64,000 nucleotides of DNA from NCBI GenBank assembly GCA_023213395.1, contig CM041465.1, positions 121,651,741 to 121,715,740 of the forward strand, given 5' to 3'. Of this stretch, positions 10,795-22,439 are shown piece by piece (position 1 is the first letter of the stretch; every line of letters begins with the position of its first letter). Source of the stretch: Cycas panzhihuaensis. Its lineage: Eukaryota > Cycadophyta. Both the position numbers and the translations under genes were made by a program. The notes under the pieces were generated by a model. It was not told the DNA's origin. It did no database searches and worked only from the letters and a program-made list of their open reading frames with translations.

Positions 10795-12010
10795 TTCTCC
10801 TATTTTTCTCTTTCCTAGTCTTATCCCCTCTTTCTTGTGTTCTTCTTTTTCTCCCTCTTGTGGAGCTTCTTCATCCTTTTGTTCTTCTCCTCCTCCTCCT
10901 TGGGCGGCTTCTTTTTTCTTTTGTTCTTCTCCCTATTCTCCTTGGGGGGCTTCTTTTTTCTTTTGTTCTTCTCCCTTTCCTCCTTGGGGGACTTCTTCTA
11001 CCTTTACCTCTAATATATTTCTATTAATTATTGTTGCCTGATACCTCTTCTGCAACCATTCTTCTACCTTATTTTGTAACGCTATCTATTTTTCATCTTG
11101 TTTGAATGTATTTATCCAACAAGTCAGAGGTGCATGTTCTTCTCTAGACTTTGGCATTCCTAGCTCTGACATTGAGCAAATAACAACCCTTGAATCAAGG
11201 TAATATGATAGAATGTTGTCGTTCTAATTGATTCCCTAATCAATTGTAAATTCTGTAATAATTTCTGTGGCATAAGGCTGTCCCAATTAAATTGAGTACC
11301 CTGAGCCACCCTATTCACCATACTACGCAGATTAGCAAGGCATACAAGTTTTTCTGTGTTAATATAACTTTTGTAAAATAAAATGGGCCAGAAACCTCTT
11401 TTCTTCTGCTTTTATTCTTGCAATTTTTATTCCAAAACTTGAGGTATCCTTAGCATCCACTCCCATTTGTTGAGCCGTATTTTCTCTTGAAATTAAACTA
11501 TCTCTTCTTACTGGTTCGTCGTCCCTAGGAAGACCCATAATAGCCGCTACTGCTTCAAGTGATATCTGAATTAATTCAGGCTATTCTGCAATCATCAATG
11601 TTATAGAATTCACAAATCATAAGACCGGAGGAAATGTCCCAACAAGCACATATTTCTGGAATCCCACATCACACATTAACTTTTTGTGTATATCCCCATC
11701 CCGCATAAGTTGCCATTCTGACTGAATGCGGGGGTCGTCTGTCTCTTGAAAGACAACTTCCTTCGTCATTTGAATACAGTGTCTGCTCCTGCTACAATTG
11801 AGACAATTACCATGTTGTTCGAGTCGCTACTAAGTTGTAGAACCACTTTGATGTCGTTGAAGGAGTTGCTTAGGTACGTTGGAGTACATACGTTATTGGG
11901 TATTCTATACATGTCATTGAAGCCGCTTCTACTTCTGGTCGAATTTTGCTAGTTGTTCTCTCTTTGTTGCTCACACTGTCAGTCACTTGAACTTTGCTAT
12001 CGATCCTTCA
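10795..12010 (-). pseudogene. Element G extra ORF, N-terminal and repeat part
   Basis: Minus-strand reading downstream of integrase. Readable segments, with stops and frameshifts between them, are SNKERTTSKIRPEVEAASMT (about 11960), EWQLMRDGDIHKKLMCDVGF and KYVLVGTFPPV (about 11700), QISLEAVAAIMGLPRDDEPV (about 11555), and KVEEWLQKRYQATIINRN (about 11050). About four imperfect repeats of 15-16 codons follow (EEQKKKEAPQGE pattern, about 11000-10830). It then continues across H into 8407-9073, giving roughly 620 codons in all. The order and position suggest a true third ORF of this lineage. Function unknown. Confidence 0.5.
10810..11010 (-). repeat. Tandem repeat inside the element G extra ORF
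   Basis: Four imperfect units of 45-48 bp with a cttcttttttcttttgttc core on the plus strand (starting about 10843, 10888, 10936, 10981). On the minus strand they encode charged Glu/Lys/Gln repeats. The unit is a multiple of three, so the frame is kept. Confidence 0.75.
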
Positions 12011-12289
12011 TTACTGCTAGTCCTTGAATTCTTCGTAGCGCACAAAAGGGACGGTGAAATGGCTTTTGTACGATTGTCTAGCGGGATTGGGATCCTTGGT
12101 TGTCCCATTGTTATTATGGTGCAGGGTGGTCGCACCTCCTGTTGTGCAAGCTACCTTTTTGGGTAGTTATTTACCGGCCACCCCATTAACAGAATATGAT
12201 TACCCTTACAATATTTCATAATTACTATTACATCAAATTATCCGGTTCCCTTTTCTGACTAGACAGTCCCACTCCCTTGGTTTCTGTGC

Positions 12290-13720
12290 TCTTTTTTTTT
12301 TTTTTTGGAAATGCTTTATACAATTTTATCCTACTGCCATTGACAAGCTTAGTCAAAGGCTTACCATCTAACTATTCTAGTTTAACAACCCCGTTTTCAC
12401 AAATGTGAATGACCTTGTAAAGGCCTAACCACCTTATTTTCATTTTGCCTAGTTTCATTTTAAATTTACTATCATACAATAAAACTAAATCGTTTACCTT
12501 ATATTCTAGTCTTTTCAAATGTCGATCATGCCAAGCTTGACGTCTTCTTTTTTCTATCTGTAGTTCCCACAAGGCTTGAGCCTGTGCTTCATTCAATTTT
12601 AATAACTGAATCAGCCTCTGGTCGTAGGAAACATTTGCTTCCAACCTCAATTGTTGCAGTACTCTCAGACTTTCTAACTAGAATTCCAAGGGAACCACAA
12701 CTTCCAATCCATATACTAATTGAAACAGAGTATGTTTATGTGGCCTTTTCCTCATTGTTCGGTCTGCCTAAAGAACTGAATGCAATTTATCTGCCCAGTC
12801 TGTTCGATCCACATTGTAAATTTTCATCAAAGCTATCTTCAAGATTTTGTTGGTGTTTTCGACTTGTCCATTAGCTCTGGGATAGTATGGTGAGGATTTA
12901 CTGTGCTGTATCAAGAACTCCGAAGCCAAATGTTTTATTGTTTGATTCAGAAAACTTTCTCCTTGATCTGATACTATCTCTAAGGGGCAGCCAAATCTAA
13001 CTGTAATTATCTCATATAGAAACCGAGCTGTACTTCTAGCATCACATTTCTTCATAGGTTTGGCTTCCGTCCATTTTGTCAAAAAGTTCATAGCCACTAG
13101 TATGTATCTTGCATTGGTTTTTCAAGCCGGAGGACTAAGTGGTCCCACAAAGTCTAGTCCCCATTTTTCAAATGGGGCTTGGGCTAGTATGGGATGTAGG
13201 GGTAAATAATTTCTCTTAGAGGGCTTACCCGTTCATTGGTAAATATCACAAGTCTTTACCAAATTTTCAGCATCCTTGAACAAGGTTGGCCACCATAATC
13301 CTACTAGTAAGATCTTTTGTGTTGTAGCCTCACTTCCGTGCTGGGTTGAGGTTGCTCCTTCGTGAGCTTCTCTTAGTACTATTTGTGCTTCATGTTGTAA
13401 TATGCATCTCTATAACACTTCATCTGGTCCCATCTTATATAACATGCCACCTATTAGCTGGACGGGAAAGGCTTTCTTAATAAAACTTCTCCTTTCTGCC
13501 TTTTCTAACCCCTTAAGTGTTTGTACTGTGGATAAATATTTTGCGATTCCCTCGTACCATGATGGTACAGCTTCAATAGAAAATAATTTATGGTCCGAAA
13601 AATCATCAAATATCCCAGTACTTAGTTCTCCTTCCTTTATTCTAGAAAGTTGATCTAGTATCACGTGCTTATCTCCTTTTTTCACCACAATTTTAAACAT
13701 AAATTCTTGGAAGAGCATTA
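12290..13720 (-). pseudogene. Element G integrase
   Basis: On the minus strand the HHCC zinc domain (HEGATSTQHG ... LVKTCDIYQ) is near 13370-13250. The catalytic core follows, with the three acidic residues in GLDFVGPLSPP (about 13150), IVSDQGESFL (about 12970) and SPYYPRANGQVENTNKIL (about 12870). The C-terminal part has AWHDRHLKRLEYKVNDLVLL and WLGLYKVIHI (about 12400). Integrase inserts element cDNA into chromosomes. Several stops interrupt it. It ends near an oligo-lysine run encoded by the T-tract at 12291-12306. Confidence 0.88.
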
Positions 13721-14930
13721 ACCAGCGACTAATTAATTAAATATTGCAAAGCTTGATGATCAACAAAGAACACAAAGGGGTTAGCCAATAAATAATGCCG
13801 AAATTTTTGCAAAGCATAAATCATGCTAAGTCCCTCTCATTCTGAAACTGTATAGTTGCATTGGGCCAACGTCAATTTCCAGCTTGTAAATGTGACGGGA
13901 AGATCAGTTTTTTCATCAACAGGTTGTGCTAACACACATTCGACAACATACAACGAGGCATCCAGATGCACATGGAATGATTTGTTCGATCAGAATCGAG
14001 CGAGGGCTTCCACTCTCTTCCTTTTCAAAACATCAAAAGCCAATTGTTGTCTTAACATCCATTCCCATTTCTTTGCTTTTTTCAACAATGATTCCAAGGG
14101 ATAGGCAATTTGAGCATATCCTCTTATAAATTTTCAATAATATTCGGTCATCCCCAAGAATCCCTTCAAATTCTTTGTGTTTTGAGGAATTGGAAAATTC
14201 AAAATCACCTCCACCTTTGCTGGGTCTGTCATCAATCCTTCTTTTGAGACAATGTGGCCTAATAAAGACCCCAATGGCACCATAAAGGTACATTTGTCTG
14301 GATTTAGACATAATCTACTTTTCCTACACATTTCCAACGTTAGCCTTAACTGAATCAAATGATTTTTTAATAGACTATACAAAGTCTAATCATCCAAGAA
14401 TACTTCAATTGCCCTCCTTATCAATTCTAGAAAAATGTTTAAAATTATTCTTTGAAATGTAGTTGGGGCATTAGTCAGCCCAAATGATATTGCTCGGTAC
14501 GTATAAGTGCCCTATTCTATGACAAATGTTGTCTTCAATTGATCTTCAGATGCTATTTGGACCTAATTATATCCACCGAATCCATCAATGAAAGAAAATA
14601 CTTCGTGTCCTACAACTTTGTTCAATATATCTTCTGTGAAAGGGATTGGAAATGAGTCTTTCTTTGTGGCTTTATTCAAAGCCCTGTAATCGACACATAC
14701 ACGCAATTTCCCATTCTTTTTAGGTACCAGCACAACTGGGCTCACCACTCACTATTTTCTACCTCAAAAATTTATCCTGTCTCTAGCAATTTATCCAATT
14801 CTGCTTTTACTTGCTCCTTATATCAAGGGTTCACCCTGTAAGGTCTCTACCTTATTGGTTTTGTATTTTCCATCAATTCAATTTTGTGCTCTCCTAATTC
14901 AGGGGGAATCCCCTTTAGGTCCTTATAGGA
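13721..14930 (-). pseudogene. Element G reverse transcriptase and RNase H
   Basis: The minus strand shows SPVVLVPKKNGKLRVCVDYR and ALNKATKKDSFPIPF (about 14745-14640), SFGLTNAPTTFQ (about 14480), and the catalytic YxDD box as EVFLDD (about 14410). The thumb/connection is PDKCTFMVPLGSLLGHIVSK (about 14300) and NFPIPQNTKNLKGFLGMTEY. RNase H has FHVHLDASLYVVE and FVFFVDHQALQYLIN (about 13760). Stops include those near 14560, 14400 and 14140. Phe in place of the YxDD Tyr and the loss of continuity indicate a dead copy. Confidence 0.88.
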
Positions 14931-15600
14931 CCATGCAAAAATGTCTCTATATTCAGAGAAAAGTTACATTTTCTTTGCATTATTTCTGGTTCCCAATATT
15001 CTCCTAATTTTATCCACTTAGGATCTTTTTCTGTTCCAACATTAATTTGTTTTAGTTGGAGCTCTTTCCTTTGAATGGTTTTCCTATTTGGCCTTAATTC
15101 ATAGGTCGGAGTTTGGCAGATTTCCTTTTGACCATATTCTAAAACATAATATGTCGGAGGAAAATTTCGTGCTTCATCTTGTTTATGCATTTGATAACAA
15201 CTCATTTCCCTAGAAGAAGGAATGCTTTGTTGTTCCTCTGAACCTTTCAACAATTTAATATGTGCAGGAATTTTGGACAAACATTTTTCTACTACTAATT
15301 TATTCCTTGGAAACATTCTAATCAAATCACAACCGTATATTTGTTTATTGGCAGGCAACAAATACAAGTAATCATCTTGTTTATTATTAGGGAAAAAATC
15401 TTTTACATAATTTTTTGTTCCTCCCCTTTTGGCATCTTGAGGTACAAAATTACCTATGTTGCCTTGATCCTTCTGTTGCTCATCCGAGCACAGCTCCAAT
15501 TGATAGCAGTTCGAAGATGCACCTCTTATTTCTTCCCACGTTGTTTGCAGCCAGTCCAACAAATAAGTTGATGATGCTTCACTAGGAAGATGAGGAGGAG
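14931..15600 (-). pseudogene. Element G protease-RT linker
   Basis: This 215-codon open stretch (about 15562-14915) lies between protease and RT on the minus strand. It ends near the conserved lead-in FAWSYKDLKGIPPEL (a separate frame, about 14935-14890). It has no recognised domain. In Athila/Tat elements this interval is a poorly conserved spacer. Confidence 0.55.
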
Positions 15601-15699
15601 TTTTTAATGCTTGAAATGTTGTTTCTGAACAGGGATTGACTGTGGTGGTTGATGTAATTGTAGTTGTAGATGTTGTATCTACATCTTTTATTTGAGGCC

Positions 15700-16240
15700 C
15701 ATCCTAACAAAGGGGTAAAACTACTTTCTTTCCTGTAGTGTGCAAGGTGAAAGTTAATTTTCCCCAATCTTGTAATGTTTCCGTTGCAAGTAACCATGGT
15801 CTTCTTAGAAGAGCTAGATAAGTCTTATTGTGATCTTTCATCCTTACAATTGCAAAATCTAGGCAGACTGTAATTCCTGCAACTATAACTGGAATATTCA
15901 GTAGGGTCCCCATTGGTCTTACTTGCAATTGGTTGGCCAATCTTATTTCTTAATCTGGGGAAACCATCTCTGGCCGTCCCAAAGAAATCCAGGTGGTTTC
16001 TGGGAGTACATTCACTCCTGACCCACCATCTACAATAGTTTTGCAAATTATCATACCAAAAAGGGTCATAGGAACCCTAGGATCAATTGAATTAGTCTTC
16101 AATGCCCACAACACAAGTTTTTCAATATGGTCTAGGATTCCTTGTTGAAAATAGCCAGCCTCCCACCATTTAAAGATGATTGAGATAGGGATGGAAATAC
16201 CTATTTTTGTCAGCAATTTCTTCATTTCCTGCATCTTCTA
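15700..16240 (-). pseudogene. Element G aspartic protease
   Basis: The minus strand reads MTLFGMIICKTIVDGGSGVN followed by VLPETTWISLG. DGGSG takes the place of the retropepsin DTG/DSG active site, which is typical of Athila/Tat elements. The second part has TVCLDFAIVRMKDHNKTYLA and LLRRPWLLATE, with a stop at about 15950 between them. The protease would cleave the Gag-Pol precursor. Confidence 0.8.
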
Positions 16241-16499
16241 CTAAGGATTCTTCTTGAATTGTTCCCCATGAAACGTTGTTCGTCTTTGATAAACCTTACC
16301 TTTAAATCTATTGTCCTGGTTCATTTCTTCTTGCTGTACTATCTTTGTTGCTTCATGCAGGGCTTGCACAGCTTCTTACAATCTCTTCTTTTCTACTGCC
16401 GGATTAAGAAAATTTTATAAAACTGGTGTAGAAATGATTTTTCTGCTTCTTGTCTGGATATACACTAGTTGTTCTTTGTCTGGAACTTTTGTTGCCAAG

Positions 16500-17821
16500 T
16501 TAGAAATCTACACCTTCAAACTGGGATTCTTTGGGCAGTTTGCCCATTCATGGTTTGCCGGACCGCATTCTTCACAAATATAGTTTCCTTTTTGCTTTTG
16601 CAATGGATAGTCCATCCGAAAGTGCCCCCATCTCGAGCACAAATGGCAGCGAGCTGGTTTTGTTTTTCCTTTGTACTGTTTAAAGGAATTACCCTCTTTT
16701 CTTTGATAAAACGATTCCCTTACTGGTGTTCTATAATAGCATTCCCATGTATGGTGATTCCCTCTTTTGTAGATTTTGCACCATTTCCTTGCCACCATTT
16801 GTTGATGCTCATTCTTAAAATGCCCTGGTTGTCCACAGGGAGGAGGACACCATATATTTTCTCAAGATTTTCCTATCTTCAATTTAGCTAATTCTGTCCT
16901 CAGTTTTTAAATCTCTTCATTTTGTCGGCTTGTTCCAAGGAGCACAACCAAGGATTGTTGTTTTAACAATTCAATTTCTTTTTGCAAAACTTCTACTTCT
17001 GGATTTACCATCCATTAGGACATATTTGTTAAAGTCTGCCCAAAATTCTAAACTCTAGTTTGTAAATATCGAGTTTTCATTTGATTTTCAAACTGTAGAG
17101 TTAAGTCTTTGACTTGCTCATAGTTGTTCATTGGATGAAAGATAATCTTTTTTTTCAAATGAGGTAGCAACCCTTGTACAAAATACTTCAAAGATAACAT
17201 TGTGTTCATAGGTATAGAAGGATCCATTTTATTCATAATGATTCGAAGTCTTCCATCAAAATCATCAACAGACTCACCTGGTACCTGACGAATTTCCTCC
17301 AGGGCTTGGAAAATTGCCATCAGATCCCGCAATCACTGGAATCTATCCAAAAATTGCATCTGCACCATTTCCCATGTTGGGTTCACCGTCGCAATATACT
17401 GGTACTAGGCTATTGCTTCTCCTCGCAATGTTGAAAAAAATCATGCTTTAATTTCATCTGGATCCTTGATCTTCTTGATTTTCAACATATTAGAAAACAA
17501 AGCAAGGTGATCCCCAGGGTCTCCTGAGCCATTGAACTGCAAGTTCCCAAACATAGCATCGTTTTGAATTATTACATATGGAGGGTTTATGTGAATTCCT
17601 CCTGTTGAATTTCCTTGCACTGAGTTCGGCAATCCCACTGAAGCTGATCCACAATTTTGGTTGTTTGAATGCCCTCTCGATGAACCACTTATTCCTCCCA
17701 TCCCCTACTTTCCTACGTTCATGGGGGTATTACTCCTGCTTTCTGTCTATCCTAGACTTCCTCCTACCAGCGCCGAACTCGAAATCATCTTTGCCATCTT
17801 GTTAAACAATGGATTTAGCAT
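16500..17821 (-). pseudogene. Element G gag
   Basis: The likely start is the minus-strand ATG at 17821. The N-terminus is Gly/Ser/Asn-rich, followed by the gag capsid region: FNGSGDPGDHLALFSNMLKI, then ALEEIRQVPGESVDDFDGRL and QLKDLTLQFENQ-like sequence near 17110. The C-terminal third has CCHC-like knuckles (CKIYKRGNHHTWEC, CHLCSRWGHFRMDY, CEECGPANHEWANC, about 16770-16510). Stops near 17440, 17330, 17045 and 16880 show decay. Confidence 0.85.
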
Positions 17822-18293
17822 GAGAATGGGAATCCTTAACCTCTAATATGTGGCAGTGCCAGTCGATTGCTGTAGTGTTGTATACTTCTAGATTTATTGA
17901 TCGCCTCCTGTCCTCATTCACCTCTTCATTCTTTCCTTGGTCTTCTTCTCCCACATGCCCTTCTTGATTTTTTGTTTGAATTCATTGAACTTCTTTGCAA
18001 TTCTCTGTTGGGTGGTTTCGTCTCCCAGGGTTTTCTTTTTCCCCAATCTTTTCTTGCTCTCTTAGGGTTTGGCTTTCCTCTCCTCTACCATTTGCAGGCT
18101 TCCTCTTTGCCTTCCTCCTCTCTACGAGCTCTCTAGGTTTGCGGAAGCCTTCCTACGTTTTCTTGAGTTCCCAACACTAACTACGATTCTGTCTCGTCTC
18201 AACCTTTTTCAAACAATTGCTTCTTGGTGGCATGGACTAGATCCTTAGACCTTTCATTGTTGGCGATCTCTTTCGTTCTTCACTACAGGATAC
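17822..18293 (-). other. Element G leader
   Basis: The untranslated region between primer site and gag is pyrimidine-rich on the plus strand (ctcttcattctttccttgg type). No ORF is recognised. Confidence 0.55.
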
Positions 18294-18309
18294 CTGGCAA
18301 CGGAACCAA
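18294..18309 (-). promoter_or_regulatory. Element G primer-binding site
   Basis: The minus strand directly after the LTR reads TTGGTTCCGTTGCCAGG. This resembles the TGGCGCCGTTGCC primer site used by Athila/Tat elements and differs from the TGGTATCAGAGC site of the other elements here. Confidence 0.7.
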
Positions 18310-18915
18310 TGTGTGCTCCTCAACCTTGCACTGGTCTATAGTCTACCATTCATACACAGAAATGCAACAAGCGCATACAAGGATTGGAGCATAGAAACCA
18401 AGCTTTCATTATGGGCATTGCATCTGGTCCTCTCACAATCAAACGCAGGCTAGAGTGGAGTACATAGGCCATTCAAGTGGCAAAATTGAGAACAAGAAGA
18501 GACACACAATCGTCTTTGATTGTCCCTATTTGTTACAATATACTCGGTTAAAGTAGTTTCGACCAACTAATTCTTAAGAATAATATAATTACATAATTCG
18601 TTTATTTATTCTCCGCTACTGCCCCCATGACGTCATTCCTGCCCAAGATACGTCACTACTGCCCGACTTGCACCAACGACTGTGTAGGTTGCACTTGTTG
18701 TCCTCCTGATCACACCTACTATCACCTTGGTTGCACCCGATGCCTATCTAGTTGCACCTAGTGTCTGTCTGGTTGCACCATCTGTTCCTTTATAACTGAT
18801 CTGTTGTTCCATTTGAAAATTCGTTGCTACTGTTGTGGCGGTCTTGATTGTGCTATGACTGTTCCCAGATATTCCATTGTTGCTGCTATTACTGGAGCTT
18901 ATTTTGCCACTCACA
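18310..18915 (-). repeat. Element G 5' LTR
   Basis: It pairs with 7615-8220 at the same length. Plus-strand ends are TGTGTGCTCC and GCCACTCACA. It is followed by GAAGC, the near-duplicate of GAAGT at the left end. Confidence 0.88.
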
Positions 18916-18925
18916 GAAGCTACCC

Positions 18926-19260
18926 TGTTACAAGCATAATGTGAAGTTGGCTCCAAATAAATTATTACAAGCCCAATTATATTAATATGAAGTCGACTCC
19001 AAATAGGCTTGTGAAGTAAGCTCTAAATATGCCCCAACTTATGGTTATAAATAAGGGAGCTCTAGTTAATTATTTTCATCTTTTGGAATTATTATTTTTT
19101 CATATTTCCATAATAGCTTAAAGCCATTGCAGCACTCCAATGCCTTGGAGGAACCATCACCTTGAAGAGGATTCATCATCTAATATTATCATATGTTGTT
19201 TTTGAATATTAATTGATTTATTTTCTATTGTGATTTTGATATTGTAGTGGGCATGCCACA
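18926..19260 (+). repeat. Element E 5' LTR
   Basis: It begins TGTTACAAGCATAATGTGAAG and ends GGGCATGCCACA. Internal subrepeats (GAAGT..(G/A)CTCCAAAT, three times) and a TATA-like gttataaataag near 19044 are visible. The matching 3' LTR shares these features. Confidence 0.82.
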
Positions 19261-19262
19261 GC

Positions 19263-19275
19263 TAGTATTAGAGCT
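19263..19275 (+). promoter_or_regulatory. Element E primer-binding site (degenerate)
   Basis: TAGTATTAGAGCT follows the LTR after two bases. It is a decayed TGGTATCAGAGC (initiator Met tRNA) site. Confidence 0.6.
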
Positions 19276-21340
19276 AGATACATAGGGCCTTTGCACATTT
19301 AAATGTATCCATTACAAGAGACAGAGTTGGAATATTTTGTTGGTGTTTGTTGGAGTTGGAGTTATCCATTTGAATGTCAAAGGGCAAAGTTGAAGAGATG
19401 CTTGCCATTTAAGGACAAAATAATACCACAACTAGGATATAAAATCATGTTTCACCCCTCTTTGAATTGTTGATTATTGTGAACAAAAAAAATAGAAAAC
19501 TATGATATAAAGATGTGAGTTCCATTGAAGGACAAAAATTTTTACATGTTGGAAAGCATCTGTGTTTATTGAAAGAGCCTGTTTGAATGCATCTCAAAGG
19601 AGAAGGCATTCTTGAAAAACTCATATGTTTTGAAGGCCTATGAAGAGCAATCTAGAATGAAATCCTATTATGTGATTAAAGAGGTCACTATATGACTATG
19701 TGATTAAAAAGAGATCTCTATATTGTCCCTCCATTCACTATGCAAAGTAAAACTATGGGATGTGCCTTCCCTTCACTATGTTCAGGAAAGGTTTAACGTC
19801 CATTGACCACATGACTGTTAATACAGGGATGTGATTCATGTTAGATCTCTATTGTAGGCTCTATGGTATTCTATTGCTTCTATCTTGATTTGTCTTAGAT
19901 GGATCTGAGCTCTTCATCCTATCATAGGAACATTCTATGTTGATGATCCTCTTCGTCCATAATCGAGGGAGTTATGCTAGTCATGAACAAGCAGGGCCTT
20001 TGGGTGTTGGAGATCCATCCCTTTGCATCGAGCAATAACTTGAACCAAGTGTTTGGTCGTCAGTCAACTTGTTGCAATTGCAACACCTCATTGAATGTGT
20101 TGTAGTAACCCCCTCAATCTCATATTAAATGCATTGGAGTTTGTGTTGAGCTACCAAGCATTATGCAGGAGCTATTATTGAGGAGAAGAATGCAGGAAGA
20201 TTCTAAGTGACCTTGGGGAGGATTGTCATACCAATAAGCATAGGTATTTGAAATCCATAGATTTTTGGAGTTTGATACAATAAGGAGCTTCACCTCTGAG
20301 TATTTTTCTATGAAAGTGTTTCATTCACTACCCTACCAAGTAGCTTGTTCGAAAGATGCTTAGTTCAAATTCATCCACGTGATCGTTGGATGCCATTCCA
20401 TGTTGTATTCACCTTTGAAGCTCGTCGTTCATCAATCCATTTGGAAGTGTTTGAGCAAAGTTTCTAGTGCCAAATTGACTCTGTAAAATGATTTCTTTAG
20501 TGACTTTGCAAGCCAAATTTGTGGGCAATTCAGATCTGCAAGGAGCTTCAAAATCACCACAAATCGCTTCTGTGTCTCTTCAAAATTGCCAAAAATTTGC
20601 ATTAGTTGTCGCATATCACATGCCAAATATATATTTTTTGAAAAATCATAGTTTGATGCGTCTTCCTCGATTTTTGTTAGAAGATTACCTCTTCACACAT
20701 CTTTGGGAGGTGGAGTAAAACTAATAGTATAGGATCTACTATGGATCATACTAAAATAGTGGAGAAGCTTGTTTCTTGCTAATTATGAGGTATATGCAAT
20801 TAAGGACATAGATTGAGGAGAATCTATATACCCCTCTTAAAGTCTTGCAAGACTCGAGAGTTGCGATCAACTTCAATGACCATACCAAATTTTTTTACAA
20901 ACATTTGGAGATATTTAACCCAATTGGAATTTAGTTTGAAGTCCACTAGCCTCCTATCTTCTAGCTGGACGTTCTATGGAGAGAGCATATGACTAGGTGC
21001 TTAAGCCTTAAAGGGGTAAACCCCAATCTATTTTCAATTTGTGACATTTTAGGAGCAAGGTGTGCATTTCTTGGGATAACTTTTGCTAATTCAATTCTAT
21101 CTGATCTACTAGAATCTTGGTTCAAAAATCTTTGAAATGAGTTATCACATGAGCATTTTATATATATATTTGTTAGAGAAATTGCTATTTGAAGCTACAT
21201 GCAAGAATTTAAGGAGACTAGTAGTTAGTGTGGATTGAACCATTCAAAATGTCTAACAACATGCAAATTACCTGAGAACATCTTGTGGATTTGGTAACCA
21301 CCTTAAAAATTTCCTTGTAAAACTAAGGGGATTTCATCAA
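19276..21340 (+). other. Element E interior, apparently non-coding
   Basis: No protein family is recognised in six frames and only short stop-interrupted frames are seen. A leader function is likely. Confidence 0.5.
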
Positions 21341-22084
21341 AAAATGACCCCAAATAGGAAATTGGAGAAGTAGCACAAGTGCACAGACAATATGAGGATG
21401 CAGGAGCTTAGGAGTAAGATAAGGAAGTCACAGTCAAAGAAGACATGGCAAAGCAAATTGCTTCAGATGATGAACAACTTATGTAGGAGCAACATGAACC
21501 CATTAACGAGTAATCAAAAGAGGATCCAATGGTGATAGAAGAATTTGAGGAGCGGTCTAAAGAAGAACATAAGCAATTCGAGAAAGAGTCCAAGCAATCA
21601 AGCAAATCCAACAAGGTATTCAACATAGTTCCTGATCCTATTTTGTACATGTCCATTTCCTTTGGTAATTTTATTGTTTTGCTTGAACTTCCCCATACCA
21701 TTACTTTAAAAGTTCCTCTACTCCATATCCAAAAATATTCCATAGTTGATTTAATACCTAAATCCAATGATTCCTAATTTTTCGTAGGAGAAACATTGGT
21801 CTCACTTTAGTCCCGTCATCTTGGTTCCAATTCTCACCTAGTTTTATCCATTAAGAAATCTTCTTCTGCACCTATCCTAGGACCCCTATCAAAACCCTTT
21901 TCCTATAAAGAATGTCTAGCACTAATCCCATATCCATCCATTATAGAATCTTTATCTCCTAAGATTGCTCATCTCTCCTATAGTATTCACTCTTCAATTC
22001 CCATCACATTTTCCTCCACAAACTATTCTTATTTATCTCTTATCCATTACCCTTCTAAGATCCTTAGTTGTCCAAACAATCCCT
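21341..22084 (+). pseudogene. Decayed ORF of unknown function in element E
   Basis: One plus-strand frame stays readable for about 250 codons with only a few stops, several of them TAG where CAG would fit. Segments include SKEDPMVIEEFEERSKEEHK (Glu/Lys-rich), VFNIVPDPILYMSISFGNFI and HTITLKVPLLHIQKYSIVDL. The frame appears to continue after element I at 26665. I do not recognise the protein. It could be a gag-like remnant or chance. Confidence 0.35.
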
Positions 22085-22276
22085 TGTTGGAATATAATGT
22101 TTAATGTGAGAGTCATTATGAATTGCAATTAAATGGTATTTAGTGGGTAGTTAGGTGGTTATATAACAACCATTAACAACCTTAAACCATGAGTTATATA
22201 TGTACACATTCGATTATTCAATAGATAAGTTAGTTTTTTTTTTTTTTTTGTAATGAGTGTGTGCATTTTTTCTGCA
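22085..22276 (+). repeat. Element I 5' LTR
   Basis: It begins TGTTGGAATATAATGTTTAA and ends TTTTTTCTGCA. A T-run lies near 22234-22250 and a TATA-like tatatatgtac near 22196. The 3' copy differs by scattered changes and a roughly 20-bp internal duplication. Confidence 0.85.
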
Positions 22277-22288
22277 TGGTATCAGAGC
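22277..22288 (+). promoter_or_regulatory. Element I primer-binding site
   Basis: TGGTATCAGAGC directly abuts the LTR and matches the 3' end of plant initiator Met tRNA. Confidence 0.85.
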
Positions 22289-22439
22289 ACGTTTGAGAGG
22301 TAGCCATGCTCATACTACTTGAGATGGTACTTCTCAAACTTGGGATGTGATGACATCAAGTAGCTCAGGGATGTAGTGTTAGGTAAGCAAAAGGGTTCCA
22401 GTGAAGCTTTTCTCTTGGTAAAGGTTTGGGGCAACAGCA

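Larger units (their letters stand above)
7615..18915 (-). mobile_element. Ty3/gypsy retrotransposon G, Athila/Tat-like
   Basis: The two 606-bp LTRs (7615-8220, 18310-18915) match at about 93 percent over the first 85 bases by eye. The target duplication is nearly perfect (GAAGT at 7610-7614, GAAGC at 18916-18920). On the minus strand the order is primer site, gag, protease, a linker, RT-RNase H, integrase, then an extra ORF. The primer site, the DGGSGVN protease and the large post-integrase region point to the Athila/Tat branch, not a chromovirus. Element H is inserted at 9074-10794. All coding parts are interrupted. Confidence 0.88.

Noticed and set aside
10781-11041. Plus-strand Ser/Phe/Pro-rich repetitive frame
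   Set aside because: It is the reverse strand of the charged repeats of the element G extra ORF, which fit the element's coding strand.
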